Positions 47,099-57,702 of a stretch of DNA of 64,000 nucleotides are shown in pieces; positions within the stretch are counted from its first letter, which is position 1, and each line of letters opens with the position of its first letter. Position numbers and translations under genes: made by a program. The DNA comes from Xiphydria camelus (Eukaryota > Arthropoda > Insecta > Hymenoptera > Xiphydriidae): assembly GCA_963678675.1 (NCBI GenBank), contig OY783194.1:10942607-11006606 (forward strand), written 5' to 3'. Below the pieces are notes generated by a model. It ran no database searches. It saw only the letters and a list, made by a program, of their open reading frames with translations, and was not told the origin of the DNA.

Positions 47099-48349
47099 TT
47101 AATGTTAACTTTACCTCTTTTGAAGCACACATCGCCCGAGCATATTCACGATTACGTTAACGTTAATCGCAGAATAGACCGCGAGCTCGGGCAATGATTG
47201 TTCCAAAAGAGGTAAAGCTGCTATTAAAACATCGGACGCTGTATATTCACATGCCAGAGGTCCGTGCTTTGCAACTGGCACATCATTGCAGTAACAGTTC
47301 GGCACACCGAATTGCTTTCCAGGTTTAATCAGGCAAACTTATTTCCGATCGGTCGCAATCATCGCTCGCTGCCCTTACAGATGAACAATTCCTGGAAGGT
47401 AAATAGCTCGAAAGAAGTACAAGTCGTTTAACGCTGCAATTATTGAAATGGGAAGCGCGTATTACAATGAATGTATCTTGGTTGATAGACATGTAAGAAA
47501 TCCGTGAGTCTTCATTAAAATCTTCTAACCTACTCGTTCTGCAGTAACGCTTAATATCGGAAAGCATAAATTATTGGCAAATCGGATACCGGTTTTTAAA
47601 AACTTGGGGAATTTCATCGAAGAAATTCCTTAATATCACTTCTAAAAATTAATCACATTTATTCAAAAATTCACGACTTCGAGGTTAGCTTCGATCTTCT
47701 GAATTGACAGCTATCGAGAAATCAGACGTTTGACACTTTTCACTCGTACGCAGCGCACCTATAAATCACTCGAGCACCGTCCAAGCACTGCCGAAGTCAA
47801 ATTCGGAGAAATTCAGACGGCCCCCGCCTGATCGATTTTCCGTGCGACATTCGGTATTTATGTACATACACAGAACATTTAATGTCAATCCGACGAATAT
47901 TCTCGAAGTTAGGCTTAACTCACACGGCGCGACTTCACTGCGACAAAACTGTAGCACTCGGTCGAGAGTATCGGAGACGCGACAAATCAGCATGGAGTCG
48001 TAGCGAAGCACTCACACGGTGCAACTCGCCGACGACAGTCGCAACGCGTCGCAGGTACCGCCGACAAAATTGTCGCAGGCGTAACTCACACGGTGCGACT
48101 TCCCTGCGGCAGCAGTGCGATAGAAAAATCGTCATCTGTCGAGAGTAGCGGAGACGCGGCAAATCAGCATGGAGTCGCAGCAAAGCACTCAAACGAGCGA
48201 CTTGTAGCAGTCAGTCGACGACAGTCGTAGTGCGTCGCAAGTACCACCGACCAAATTGTCGCAGGCGTAACTCAGACGTGGCGACAGTTCGACGACAACC
48301 GAACGACTGTCGACCACCTCCCACCTCGCGCTTGTCTGTACGACATCAA

Positions 48350-48880
48350 CAGTGGCGGAAAAAAGTATTCATACACCATGGTGAGATACCGTTCAACTAC
48401 GATCCACTTGCAAATAGTTAAGATAAATTAATATCTATTGTCATCAAAATATGGCTTGTAGTTTCAGCTTTCAAATAATACATATTTTATTGAAGAAAAA
48501 CTGTATACTAAAAAATATAAGACATTTCTGTTGGTAAGAGTCAAATAAGGCGGGGAAGAAAGTATTCATACATTTGGTACTTTCGAGAACATACGCATAA
48601 AATAGCAAAGCCAATACTTGGTAGAGTATCTTTTGAAGCTAATAAGAGCTGCTAATCGTCTTGGCATCGAAGCTGTTAACGTATGGCCAAAGTTGAGTCA
48701 ATTTTGTTCTATTCTTGTATCAGCGACGTTTTCGGATCATTTATGTTTAATATAGAATGCTTTCAAATATGTCTGTCAAATTTTTCCTACACATTCTCTA
48801 TGGGGTTAATATTTGAAGATTCTAGAGGTGTATCTAACATATGGGGAGTATTATAAAGTAACCATCGTGATCACCCCCTC
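48350..48880 (-). mobile_element. Tc1-like relic (3' portion)
   Basis: It starts CAGTGGCGGAAAAAAGTATT, a Tc1-type end, with a second AAAGTATTCATACA near 48561. On the minus strand the C-terminal transposase phrase NINPIENV is readable near 48800-48820, with many stops after it. The rest of the gene is missing. Confidence 0.6.
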
Positions 48881-49324
48881 CAGCCATCGTTGTCGTTAAG
48901 GGGTAAGGCCACCATGCAACTTTTAAAAAATTGAATTTTTTTATTAGCTTAAAACCTTCCTTAAACCCTCAAGAATAAGAAAAAAAAGGTCTCATAGTAA
49001 AAAAAATATCGAACCGGTCGTTTACGTCAATTTGCAGAGGCGCCTCGCGGCGCGTTCACTTAGCGCCACAGCGAACTGTACGGTTTCCACCGCGCTCGGA
49101 AAAGCCTCGAGAGATTTCCCCGATTAGTCGGCTAACTGTTAATTAAATACATATTGGGACGTGTTGTCGGAGTGGAGGAAGTTCGTAGTTGTCATTAGCA
49201 CTACTATTCGGCCATTTCTTTTATGTAGTCATTCTAGCTGCCAGACGGACGCCGCGTGTGTGATTTTGCTTCGTGTTTCATCAGTTTATCTTTTTACTAC
49301 GAGTTACTGAAATTCGTTAATAAA

Positions 49325-51078
49325 ATGTGTGATAAATCAAAATATGGTGGCTATAAAGCTAAACGAGGTGGACAACGTTTTTCTAAAAAGCCGTCTATGT
49401 CACGAAAGTGACCTGCAAACCGTTATGAAGCGGAGGCACACGATCCCGCCGAAAGCGTCGGCACGTCCGCTAGGAAGTTGAAACTAAGTGACGATGCTCG
49501 TAATATCAAAGTTGATGCATCCTTCGGTTATCGTTTTATTAATTTTGTGGCTGTTTTTTCAGCAATTTCATCAGCAGTGAAGTGTAAAGTATGTGATTCG
49601 GGCGTCACATCTACTTAAAGTAGTATACGCGGACTTGGTTTTAAAATAGTTGTATCTTGTGAAAATTGTGCGAAAACTGAAATTTCAAATTGTCTACTCA
49701 TCAATAACAAAGCATATGACATCAATAGAAGAATTATTATAGCTATGCGACTGCTTGGAGTAGGTTTACACGGAATAAAGAAGTTCTGTGCTTTTATGGA
49801 ACTTCCTCGGCCAATATTTCACTCATTTTATGATAAAGTAGTCAAAATTATTTGTGATGCTACTGAAAGTGTTTGCAAGGCTAGCATGGAAAATGCAATA
49901 AAAATAGGAAAAGAAGAGAATGCAAGAAAAGGTTTACCAAATGAATTGATAGTATCAGGAGACGGTTCGTGGAGAAAGCGGGGATTTTCATCATTGTTCG
50001 GTTTGGTGTCTTTGATCGGATGGAATACTGGCAAAGTAATCGACATAATAATAAAATCGAGTTACTGCAAGGCTTGCGAATATTGGGAAAAAAAAGTGAC
50101 ACTGCAGAATATGATGAGTGGCTCGAAAGACATCAAAATAATTGTCAAATAAATCATACAGGGTCGGCTGGCGAAATGGAGGTGGATTCAGTTATCGACA
50201 TGTTTCAGCGCTCTGAAAGTTTATATCAAGTAAAATACGGCAGCTCTATATTGGAGATGGCGATAGTAAAACCTTTACAGGTCTTTTAAAGTCAGCCGTA
50301 TGAGAATTTCGTTGTACAGAAAAAAGAATGCATCGATCATGTGCAGAAAAGAATGGGCACTAGGCTAAGAAATGTAAAAAAGAACGTACGCGGTCTCGGC
50401 GGGAAGGGACAATTAACGAATAAACTTATCGATGAGCTTTCAATTTACTATGGGTTGGCTATTCGCAGGAATCACGACTCTGTAGAAAAAATGAAAGATG
50501 AAATTTGGGCGACGTTATATCATAAGCTGTCAATGAATGAAAACCCTCAACACAGTAAGTGTCCAGCTGGTACAAATTCATGGTGTTCGTGGCAAAATGT
50601 AAAAGCCACCAATACATTAACTACATTTTCACATAAACCGCCTCTATCGAAAACAGTTTTCGAAGCAATCAAGCCCGTCTATGAAGAGTTGAGCAGCGAC
50701 GACCTTCTACATCGATGCTTAGGTGGTTTCACGCAAAATAGCAATGAAAGTTTTAACGCAACGCTGTGGTCAATGGCCCCAAAATCTACGTCAAGCGGAA
50801 AAACTATACTGGGCATTGCTGGAAATCTTGCCGTATGCACTTTCAACGATGGAATTTATAGTATAATGCAAGTTATACGACAGTTGGACATGACAGTTGG
50901 AAGCAATTGATACAATTTCTGCGTTGAGGCAGACGAACTCCGCATCCATTTTTCAAACCGATCGCTGACTGAGGCTGCAAAAACAGCTCGAATTGCCTCA
51001 AAATTGGCCAGAAAAGAAGAATAGGAATTCAACGTCAATATAGAAGGTCAACTATACGGTGCAGGCATCGCGGATTAA
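49325..51078 (+). pseudogene. 'Mutator-like' domain transposase, inactivated
   Basis: The start is the ATG at 49325 (MCDKSKYGGYKAKRGG). In-frame stops lie at 49409 (TGA) and 49616 (TAA). Then come GLGFKIVVSCENC, YDINRRIIIAMRLLGVGL, KFCAFMELPRPIFHSFYDK, VSGDGSWRKRGFSSLFG and SYCKACEYWE. A shift in the A-run near 50092 is followed by EYDEWLERHQNNC and GSAGEMEVDSVIDMFQRS. More shifts near 50235 and 50297 precede KRMGTRLRNVKKN, GLAIRRNHDSVEKM and GGFTQNSNESFNATLWSM. Further stops lie near 50909 and 51023, and the end is GQLYGAGIAD. This is the arthropod family usually labelled Mutator-like transposase domain. Motif VSGDGSW and the C..C/H clusters are kept. Confidence 0.85.
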
Positions 51079-51126
51079 AGGTATACTATAATTTCCGATC
51101 GTAAAATGTTACTTCAAACTTTAAAC

Positions 51127-51492
51127 GCGTTTTTCTCAGAGGACCATTTTTAAAATCGGGCGTACCGATAGCGGCTACAAATCTTTATCGATTGCCTTGA
51201 AATTTTGAGAGTATCTTTATACATATATAATCTAATAGACCACGTAGGGATTTTTCGATATGTTGTAAACTTTTTTTTTTATAAATGATTAAATATGAAA
51301 TTCTTACGTGAAAACGTGAACTTTTCCTTCATATGCTCACCATTTCTCGAAAAATCGATATTTATAAAATCCCCTACGTGGTCTATTAGTTTATGATATA
51401 TATTAAAGAAAAATTTTTGGATTTTTGATCTAGGTTTACTTTTGGAGGTGTAAGCGGTACGCCCGCGCCCGTTTTAGATCCCCAGAAAAACT
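51127..51492. repeat. Foldback inside the TTAA transposon
   Basis: CTAATAGACCACGTAGGGAT near 51231 is mirrored near 51370-51390. Outer arms with CGGGCGTACCG (about 51157) and CGGTACGCCCG (about 51453) extend the palindrome. Confidence 0.65.
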
Positions 51493-52724
51493 CGTCGCAG
51501 AAACCGGATCCTAGAGCGGCCATTTCTTAACGAAAAATTAAAAACAAAATGTTTTTTTGTACCTCTAAAGACACTTGATAAAGTACTGTATAAGAAAATT
51601 CTACAGCTTTTACTATACTCCTACAAAAAATTCCCAAAATCGACCTTCTTTCTTGACGCGCATGGTGGCCTTACCCCTTAATTTGTTGTCCATCTGCTCA
51701 CACGGTGCGACTGTACGTCGACAAAACTGTCGCTGGAAAGTCGTCGATTGCTGCGACAACACAACGACCGTTTTGTCACACTGCTGTCGCAGGAAAGTCG
51801 CACCGTCTAAGTTAGGCCTTACCTGGAACGCACCTTGTACACGCACCTACAATGTACCTTTTCAATGTATTCAGAAGCTTTATACCTTATTTCAGATACC
51901 TGCGAGCTAAATTCAACTTTTTCTTTTCCTAAACTGTTATATTGAAGAGTAGTCAGTCTAAACAGCGAAGGCAAGCAGTAAACTCGTGCGCTCGTTTATA
52001 CTTTCTGTTGTGGTTTCTCTGTGAAAATGAAGTGTAGCAGAGAAAAGAGAGCATCTTCCAAGATGCAAAAGTCGAGACCAAAGAAGCGAAGAAATATTTT
52101 TAATCCAAAAACAGCTGAGACGGATGAAAGTAGTTTTAGTGCCTCTGCGAAAAAATTTAAAATGCAAGAAAAAATCTTAGTTCCGCGTGATTCGTCTGTT
52201 GAATATTGAATTTTGAACTTTATTATAGTGATTGCAGCAATTTCTGAATATATATATGAAGTGTAAAATCTCTGACGGAAATGTGAAGTTTGAAACTGCT
52301 TCTGAACGAGGACTTGGTTTTAAAATTGTTTTGTTATGTGATAAGTGTGGAGTTCGTACCATAAATTCTAGTCCTTTCATTGGGCATTTTTATGCGATAA
52401 ATAGACGTTTTCTTATTTGTCATGAGAGTTCTCGGATTAGGGTTGAAAGGTGCAGCAAAATTCTGTGGAATAATGGACATGCCAGCTTTTATAACACAGA
52501 ATACTTACGATATGATTATAAAAGTATAAATATCCTAATATACATTCCCGTGTATACAAACAGCCACCGAGAAACTTTTCCGATGAGCTTGTACTGAAGA
52601 AAAAAATTTGATTTCTGAACATCAAGGCGATGCAAATTCTACAGAATTAACAGTATCTGACGATGAAACATGGAAAAAGCGAGTATATACTTTCTTATAC
52701 GGCATGACACCATTGATCGGATAA

Positions 52725-53183
52725 TTGTCGTGCGCCGGGAGGGAGAGGGGCGAAGAACTAATCCGATGGCGAACTCTGCTGAACTCGATGTTTTAATGCG
52801 AGTGAACTAATGCAAAGTCGGAGTCTTGAGAAAGACTGGTGGGATCTAATGCGCCAGAGCTAGTCTTGAAAAAGACTCTGTGTGGGACCGCGTCCCGCTG
52901 TCGACTCTCTGTTTCCGAGATCGGGGCTCCTTATATCTAAACCTTAACCGCTAAGCTATCCCCTGATTGGCGGATAGTGGTCGGGTGGGGGGCTGGCGCG
53001 AGACGGACCCCGATTGGTGCGGCGGTTCGTACGGGTCAGGTAGCCGCGCCCCTTTCCTTATGCGCAGGTCCGCTGACCGAGCGCGCGCTAAGCAGCTGTT
53101 CGTCTTAGTACCACTATCCGCGTATTTACTAATATTAATGCTAGATAAAGAACTAATTAAATTATTTCTAAATTGTCGCGCAA
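52725..53183. mobile_element. Solo-LTR candidate inside the transposase pseudogene
   Basis: The host frame stops after ...GMTPLIG and resumes with ...SGEIVDIF, so this GC-rich ~460-bp block is an insertion. It begins TGTCGTGCGCC and ends TTGTCGCGCA, TG...CA termini. Flanks GATAA and AATAT suggest an imperfect ~5-bp duplication. It includes CTTATATCTAAAC, a possible TATA box. Confidence 0.55.
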
Positions 53184-53670
53184 TATATTGTTCTGGGGAA
53201 ATCGTTGATATTTTTGTAAAAAGTTCCTACTGTAAACAGTGTAAAATTTGGAGTAAGAATATGAACACTGAAGAGTATAATGATTGGTATCAAAATCATG
53301 AAGATAAATGCAGTGCCAATCATTTAGGTTCTTCTGGAAAAATGGAAATCGATACAGTAATCGAAATGTTCAAGCGTTGAATGGAAAAATTTGGAGTGCA
53401 GTACAGAAATTACATCGGAGACGCGGTGACTCCAAAATGTACTCCGGGATTTTGAAAGCTGCACCTTACGGTGATAAAGAAGTTATGAAGAAAGAATGTA
53501 TTGGGCACATACAGAAGAGAATGGGCACGCGACTCCGAGATTGTGTGAGAAAAGAATGTGGAAACCGTTGAAAAGTGGAAAAAAAAGAGAAAAAAACTCT
53601 TGGCGGGAAAGGCAAACTTACTAGTAAAATGATCGATAAATTGACAGTTTACTATGCAATTAGCAATTAA

Positions 53671-53905
53671 CACGTTCGCTGCGGAACACGCGGCTCCCGC
53701 GTGAGGTGGCTGTGTCTCCTGGGCGGATCATGCGGCTCCCGCGGCACGCCAACATAGTTTTACGCAAATTTTCAGATTTTAGTACGGGGGTTAACTCAGT
53801 GATCTTGATACGCAGAGAACGTATTCGTTCGCTGCGTATCCGCGGATCCCGCGTGGGAGGCACAGCCACCCTCACGCGGCAGCCGCGTGTTTCGCAGCGA
53901 ACGTG
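53671..53905. mobile_element. 235-bp GC-rich MITE with TTAA-type ends
   Basis: TTAA at 53667-53670 and TTAG at 53906-53909. The ends are CACGTTCGCTGCG and CGCAGCGAACGTG, followed inward by GCGGCTCCCGCGTG-type repeats mirrored on the right. The right flank has one changed base. Confidence 0.7.
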
Positions 53906-54103
53906 TTAGAAGAAATTGTGTTTCCGTAGACAATATGCGTAATGCAATCTGGGCTTTATTTTATCATTATTGCTCAACAGACGAAAATCCTCAACACGAA
54001 AAGTGCCCGATCGGACCGGAGTTATGGTGCTGTTGGCAGCGGGCAGTAGCTGCGAATGAATTACACAGCTCCACAAAAAAAAATCGAAAAAATGCTTCCT
54101 CTG

Positions 54104-57100
54104 ACCAGACCAGTATATCTTTATGTTTTTGGGGTCGCTGAATCCGAATCCGGTGTCCGTTTGTCTCCATCACGTCACGTTCAAGGTCAAATCCTGGAAA
54201 AATAGTCAAATCGATTCAAATTATTATTCCTATATATTTTTGAGGTCGCTGAATCCAAATCCGATGTCCGTTTGATCCGACAAGGTCAAATTCAAGGTCA
54301 TTTCAAGGTCAAATGCATTTATTCTGCCAAAAATTAATTTTTGACTGCAGATTCTGAAAGAGCGGGAACGGGAAAGACGCGGAGGTCTCTTTGGAGATCT
54401 GCTAAGTTTTTTTTTTCCAAGCATCAACTCACTCAGTTCCCAGCGAGAATAAATCTGTTCTCGTACCGCAAAATAAATTTTGAAATCCAGTCACGTGATC
54501 TCTCAATTCAAGTGAATTGGAGCTCATCGTTGTAAATTTGATACAGCGAATATACGTGGTGTGCCTGCACCCAGGGTACCTCCACGCGGTGACGGCGGGC
54601 AACGGTTTTTTTATTGTTTATTTTTCCGGCAAAATCCCTGGATGAGAAAGCATCCAAGCCGTCATTGCAGGCACATGGAAATGTGTTACGATACAGGGGT
54701 TCTCACAAGGAACCCCAGTATCGGCGATTGGTCAGGGTGAGCAAGCGGGCCACACATTCGTGATGATAAAACCAAGCCGAACAGCTTTTGTTATGTCTGC
54801 GGTTTGTTTACCCCCCCTAAAACCAGAAAAAAAATCAACGATAAAGTTCAAGATGCATACGAATATTGTTTTGGATCTAAAATTTCGAATCAAGATAAAG
54901 ACTGGGTCCCTCACACTGTCTGTGCCAACTACTACAGAATTTTAAAGACATGTCACAGTACGAAGAACCTTTCTAATTTGAAATTTTCATCACCAGTCGT
55001 TTGGGGCATACCAGGCAAAAGAGAAGATTGTTTCTTCTGTATGACAGTTAAAACGGGATATAACTCCAAAAACAGAAATCAAATCAAATATGTATACACA
55101 AACGAAGTGAATCCAGCCATTTTAGAAGAAGAAACTTTTAGAAGACCCAGCTATTGATGTAAGTGAAGGAGGGTTTGATGAAGACAGTGACATGGAAGTG
55201 AGTGCAAGTGATTAGGAATCAAGTTCAAGTGATGAGGAATTCAAAAAAAGAAATGAAGCACCACAGAAATTTAGCCATGCCGAATTGAGTGATTTAGGCA
55301 GAGAGCAGGGTCTATCAAAGGAAGCACATGAACTTTTGGCGTCTAGGTTGAAAGAGAAAAATCTCTTGGATAAAGGCACTAAGATAACTGTATATAGAAA
55401 TCGTGAGAAAGTTCTTTATACAGGATAAGAAATTAGATTTACTATATTGTGACAATGTAAACGGACTAATTAATAGTTTTGAGACTGGAGTATATAAGCC
55501 AGAAGAGTGGCGTCTTTTCATAGACTCCTCAATCCGTAGTCTAAAAGCTATACTAGTCCACAACACGAACATTCTAGCTCCGATACCTATAGCTCATTCA
55601 ACAGCCTTGAAGGAATCTTATGATAACCTGAGTATAGTTTTTGATAAAATAAAATACTCTGATCATAGCTGGCCTCTTTGTGGTGATTTAAAAATGATAG
55701 AGATCGTTCTCGGGATGCAGAACGGAAACATCAAATATCCCTGCTTTTTATGTCTCTTTGACAGCAGACATCGATCAAATCACTATAAAAAAGAAGGAAT
55801 AGCCAGAGCGCAAGTCTTTAGAACCCGGATCACCAAATGTTTTGAAATCGCCTCTTGTGGATGTATCACAAATTTTAATTCCACCTTTACATCTCAAACT
55901 TGGCCTAATGACTCAGTTCGTGAAAGCTTTGGATAAGTCGGGCCAATGTTTTAAATATATTGCGCAGAAAATGAATACACTCTCTCAGTGACGCCAAATT
56001 AGAGGCAGGTATTTTTGACGGCCCGAAAATTCGGCAACTATTTAACGATATAACTTTTATAGATCATATGACGAAAACGGAGCGAGCTGCACGGATAAGT
56101 TTTCGCGATGTATGCCAGAATTTCCTTGAAAATAAGAAAAGTCCAAATGATAAGAAGCTGGTAAGTGACATGATATAACAATTTCAAGTTCTAGGTTGCA
56201 ATATGACTATTAAAATGCATTTCTTAGATTCACATCGATTTTTTTCCAAAAAAACTAGGTGACTTCAGTGAAGAACATGGAGAAAGGTGCCATCAAGACA
56301 TGAAGGACATGGAAAAACGATATCAAGGGACGTGGGGTGTCAATATGATGGCAGACTATTGCTGGAGTTTGAAACGAAATGTTATAAGCGACGTTCACTC
56401 CGCCGATCGTTTGAAGACAAGCAAGTTAGGTATCACAATCGAAGTAAGGACTAATGAATTTTTCTTTCATTTTTTTCCTTTTCGTATTTATTCAATATTT
56501 ATTACTTTTATTCGATGTTATCGGTCTTATTATTAGTGAGAGGCAAGGGGAACTCACGTTAAAAAAGTACCCCAAGGCAACAGAAACCTACTACGTCCAC
56601 GTCATTGTTCCCGGGTTAGGCTGATAGTAGGGGGGGGGGGGGGTAGCATAAAATATCATTACCTCACACGACTACGGTGCCAATGAATTACTAGGTTATG
56701 CGGTCACGAGGTTGGAAGGTCATGGTGTTATGAAATTTATCATTTGAGTGGTTAAAGTACACATATGGCTCGTACATACTAAGTTTCGAGGTTTAATGAC
56801 ATACAAGTCTCCTTCTTACAGCGTTATGGGGTAAAGGGTTTATGAGGTTTATGGGTTATGGAGTTTAAGAATAATTATTGCTGGATTTGATCTTGAAATG
56901 AACTTGACTCTGACATACTGGTGGCAAACGAACCTCGGATTCTAACTCAGTGACCTCGAAAAAATATTGACGTGGTAGTTTATTCTCGTGAAGACACATT
57001 TTCTTATTTTTGCAATTGTCATATGAACCTTCCATACAATAATATAAAGTGACCTTGAAATGACCTTAGGGGTTATGTTATCAAAAAAATTGGATACATA

Positions 57101-57373
57101 TCTAGACGTAAAATTTCCCGTTCTTTCAGAATCTGCAGTAAAAAATTCATTTTTGGGAGAATAAATACATTTGACCTTGAAATGACCTTGAAATTGACCT
57201 TGTTGGATCAAACAGACATCGGATTTGGATTTAGCGACCTCAAAAATATATAGGAATAATAATTTTAAACGATTTGACTATTTTTCCAAGATTTGACCTT
57301 GAAATGACCTTGAACGTGACGTGATGGAGACAAACGGACACCGGATTTGGATTCAGCGACCCCAAAAACATCA
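54104..57373 (+). mobile_element. Long-TIR transposon, copy B (both ends trimmed)
   Basis: It matches copy A (24048-27720) over inverted repeats (54104-54363 and 57060-57373), leader (54375-54760) and gene. The outermost ~45 bp of the right repeat are absent, and about 345 bp between the left repeat and the leader are deleted. It joins directly to the end of the pseudogene at 52027-54095. Confidence 0.8.
54664..56440 (+). pseudogene. Transposase-like gene of copy B
   Basis: Homologous to 25001-26993, but the ATG equivalent at 54664 is ATT. Readable parts: CYVCGLFTPPKTRKKINDK, WVPHTVC, GIPGKREDCFFC, PEEWRLFIDSSIRSLKAIL, LCGDLKMIEIVLGMQ, CFLCLFDSRHRSNHY, MTQFVKALDKSGQCFKYI (after a frameshift near 55890), and KDMEKRYQGTWGVNMMADYCW. 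Stops near 55155 and frameshifts elsewhere. Copies A and B are damaged at different places. Confidence 0.8.
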
Positions 57374-57462
57374 AGAGACACGGCAGTGTCTCGCGGCATG
57401 TTCGTTCAAGTAGTTTCGCGTTCAGACACGACAGCGCTGATGCCGCGAGCGCACCCGTGTCT
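57373..57462. mobile_element. ~90-bp palindromic MITE
   Basis: GAGACACGGCAGTGTCTCGC near 57374 and the complement of GAGACACGGGTGCGCTCGC at its right end. A related GACGGCAGTGTCTC lies near 61188. Confidence 0.55.
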
Positions 57463-57702
57463 CTTTACTCCACAAATGTCTGCCCCCTGCACCCCTCAAT
57501 TTTTACATCGAATTTTCTCAATAAATATACGGTTATAACCAAAACTATGCTTAGTTACGCCATATAAATTGACTATTCTTTATTGATAGAGACCAGAATA
57601 AATGTTATGTTACATATTAACAGAGATTTTTCCTTAGCAACGCGAAGCCACGCCCCTTGCGCCTAAAAGTCGAGAATCCGATTTCTCGGGCGATATATAT
57701 GT

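Larger units (their letters stand above)
40370..47870. repeat. 7.5-kb palindrome with nested insertions
   Basis: The arms run inward from about 40370 and 47870 and meet near 43240. GTGCTTGGACGG (about 40448) is mirrored near 47780, TGTGCTTCAAAAGAGG (about 42062) near 47110-47135, and AAACATCTATCACGG (about 42601) near 43850. The left arm holds one extra element (40777-41723). The right arm holds two (44083-44414 and 44702-47098). For each, the opposite arm has the uninterrupted site. No coding sequence belongs to the palindrome itself. Confidence 0.8.
48900..51677 (+). mobile_element. TTAA-flanked transposon with 'Mutator-like' transposase gene
   Basis: TTAA at 48896-48899 and 51678-51681. 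Perfect ends GGGGTAAGGCCACCATGC and complement. Size 2778 bp. A GC-richer 5' leader (49030-49320) precedes a long degraded gene (49325-51078). A separate foldback lies in the 3' part (51127-51492). The TTAA target differs from the 9-bp duplication of Mutator elements and fits Kolobok or piggyBac superfamilies. Confidence 0.85.
47909..51826. repeat. GTCGC-rich foldback interrupted by two transposons
   Basis: The left part (47909-48349) begins TTAGGCTTAACTCACACGGC and repeats phrases like CACGGTGCGACTT and AACTGTCGCAG. The right part (51682-51826) is the diverged complement, ending GTCTAAGTTAGGCCTTAC. Between them are a Tc1 relic and a TTAA-flanked transposon. Several overlapping open frames in the GTCGC repeats are low-complexity artefacts. 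Confidence 0.65.
52027..54095 (+). pseudogene. Second 'Mutator-like' transposase copy, interrupted
   Basis: It starts at the ATG at 52027 (a basic leader with SRPKKRRNIFNPK). Stops lie near 52207 and 52264, then GLGFKIVLLCDKCG and FIGHFYAINRRFLI, several frameshifts, and LYGMTPLIG at 52723. An LTR-like insertion follows (52725-53183). The frame resumes SGEIVDIFVKSSYCKQC, EEYNDWYQNHEDKCSANH and GSSGKMEIDTVIEMFKR. Then KKECIGHIQKRMGTRLRD, and a TTAA MITE interrupts at 53671-53905 before NAIWALFYHY and ENPQHEKCPIGPELWCCW. The 3' end is cut by the transposon copy starting near 54104. It is more diverged than the copy at 49325. Confidence 0.8.

Noticed and set aside
47880..48421. Overlapping open frames rich in Arg/Thr
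   Set aside because: They arise from GTCGC-type repeats of a foldback and have no family support.
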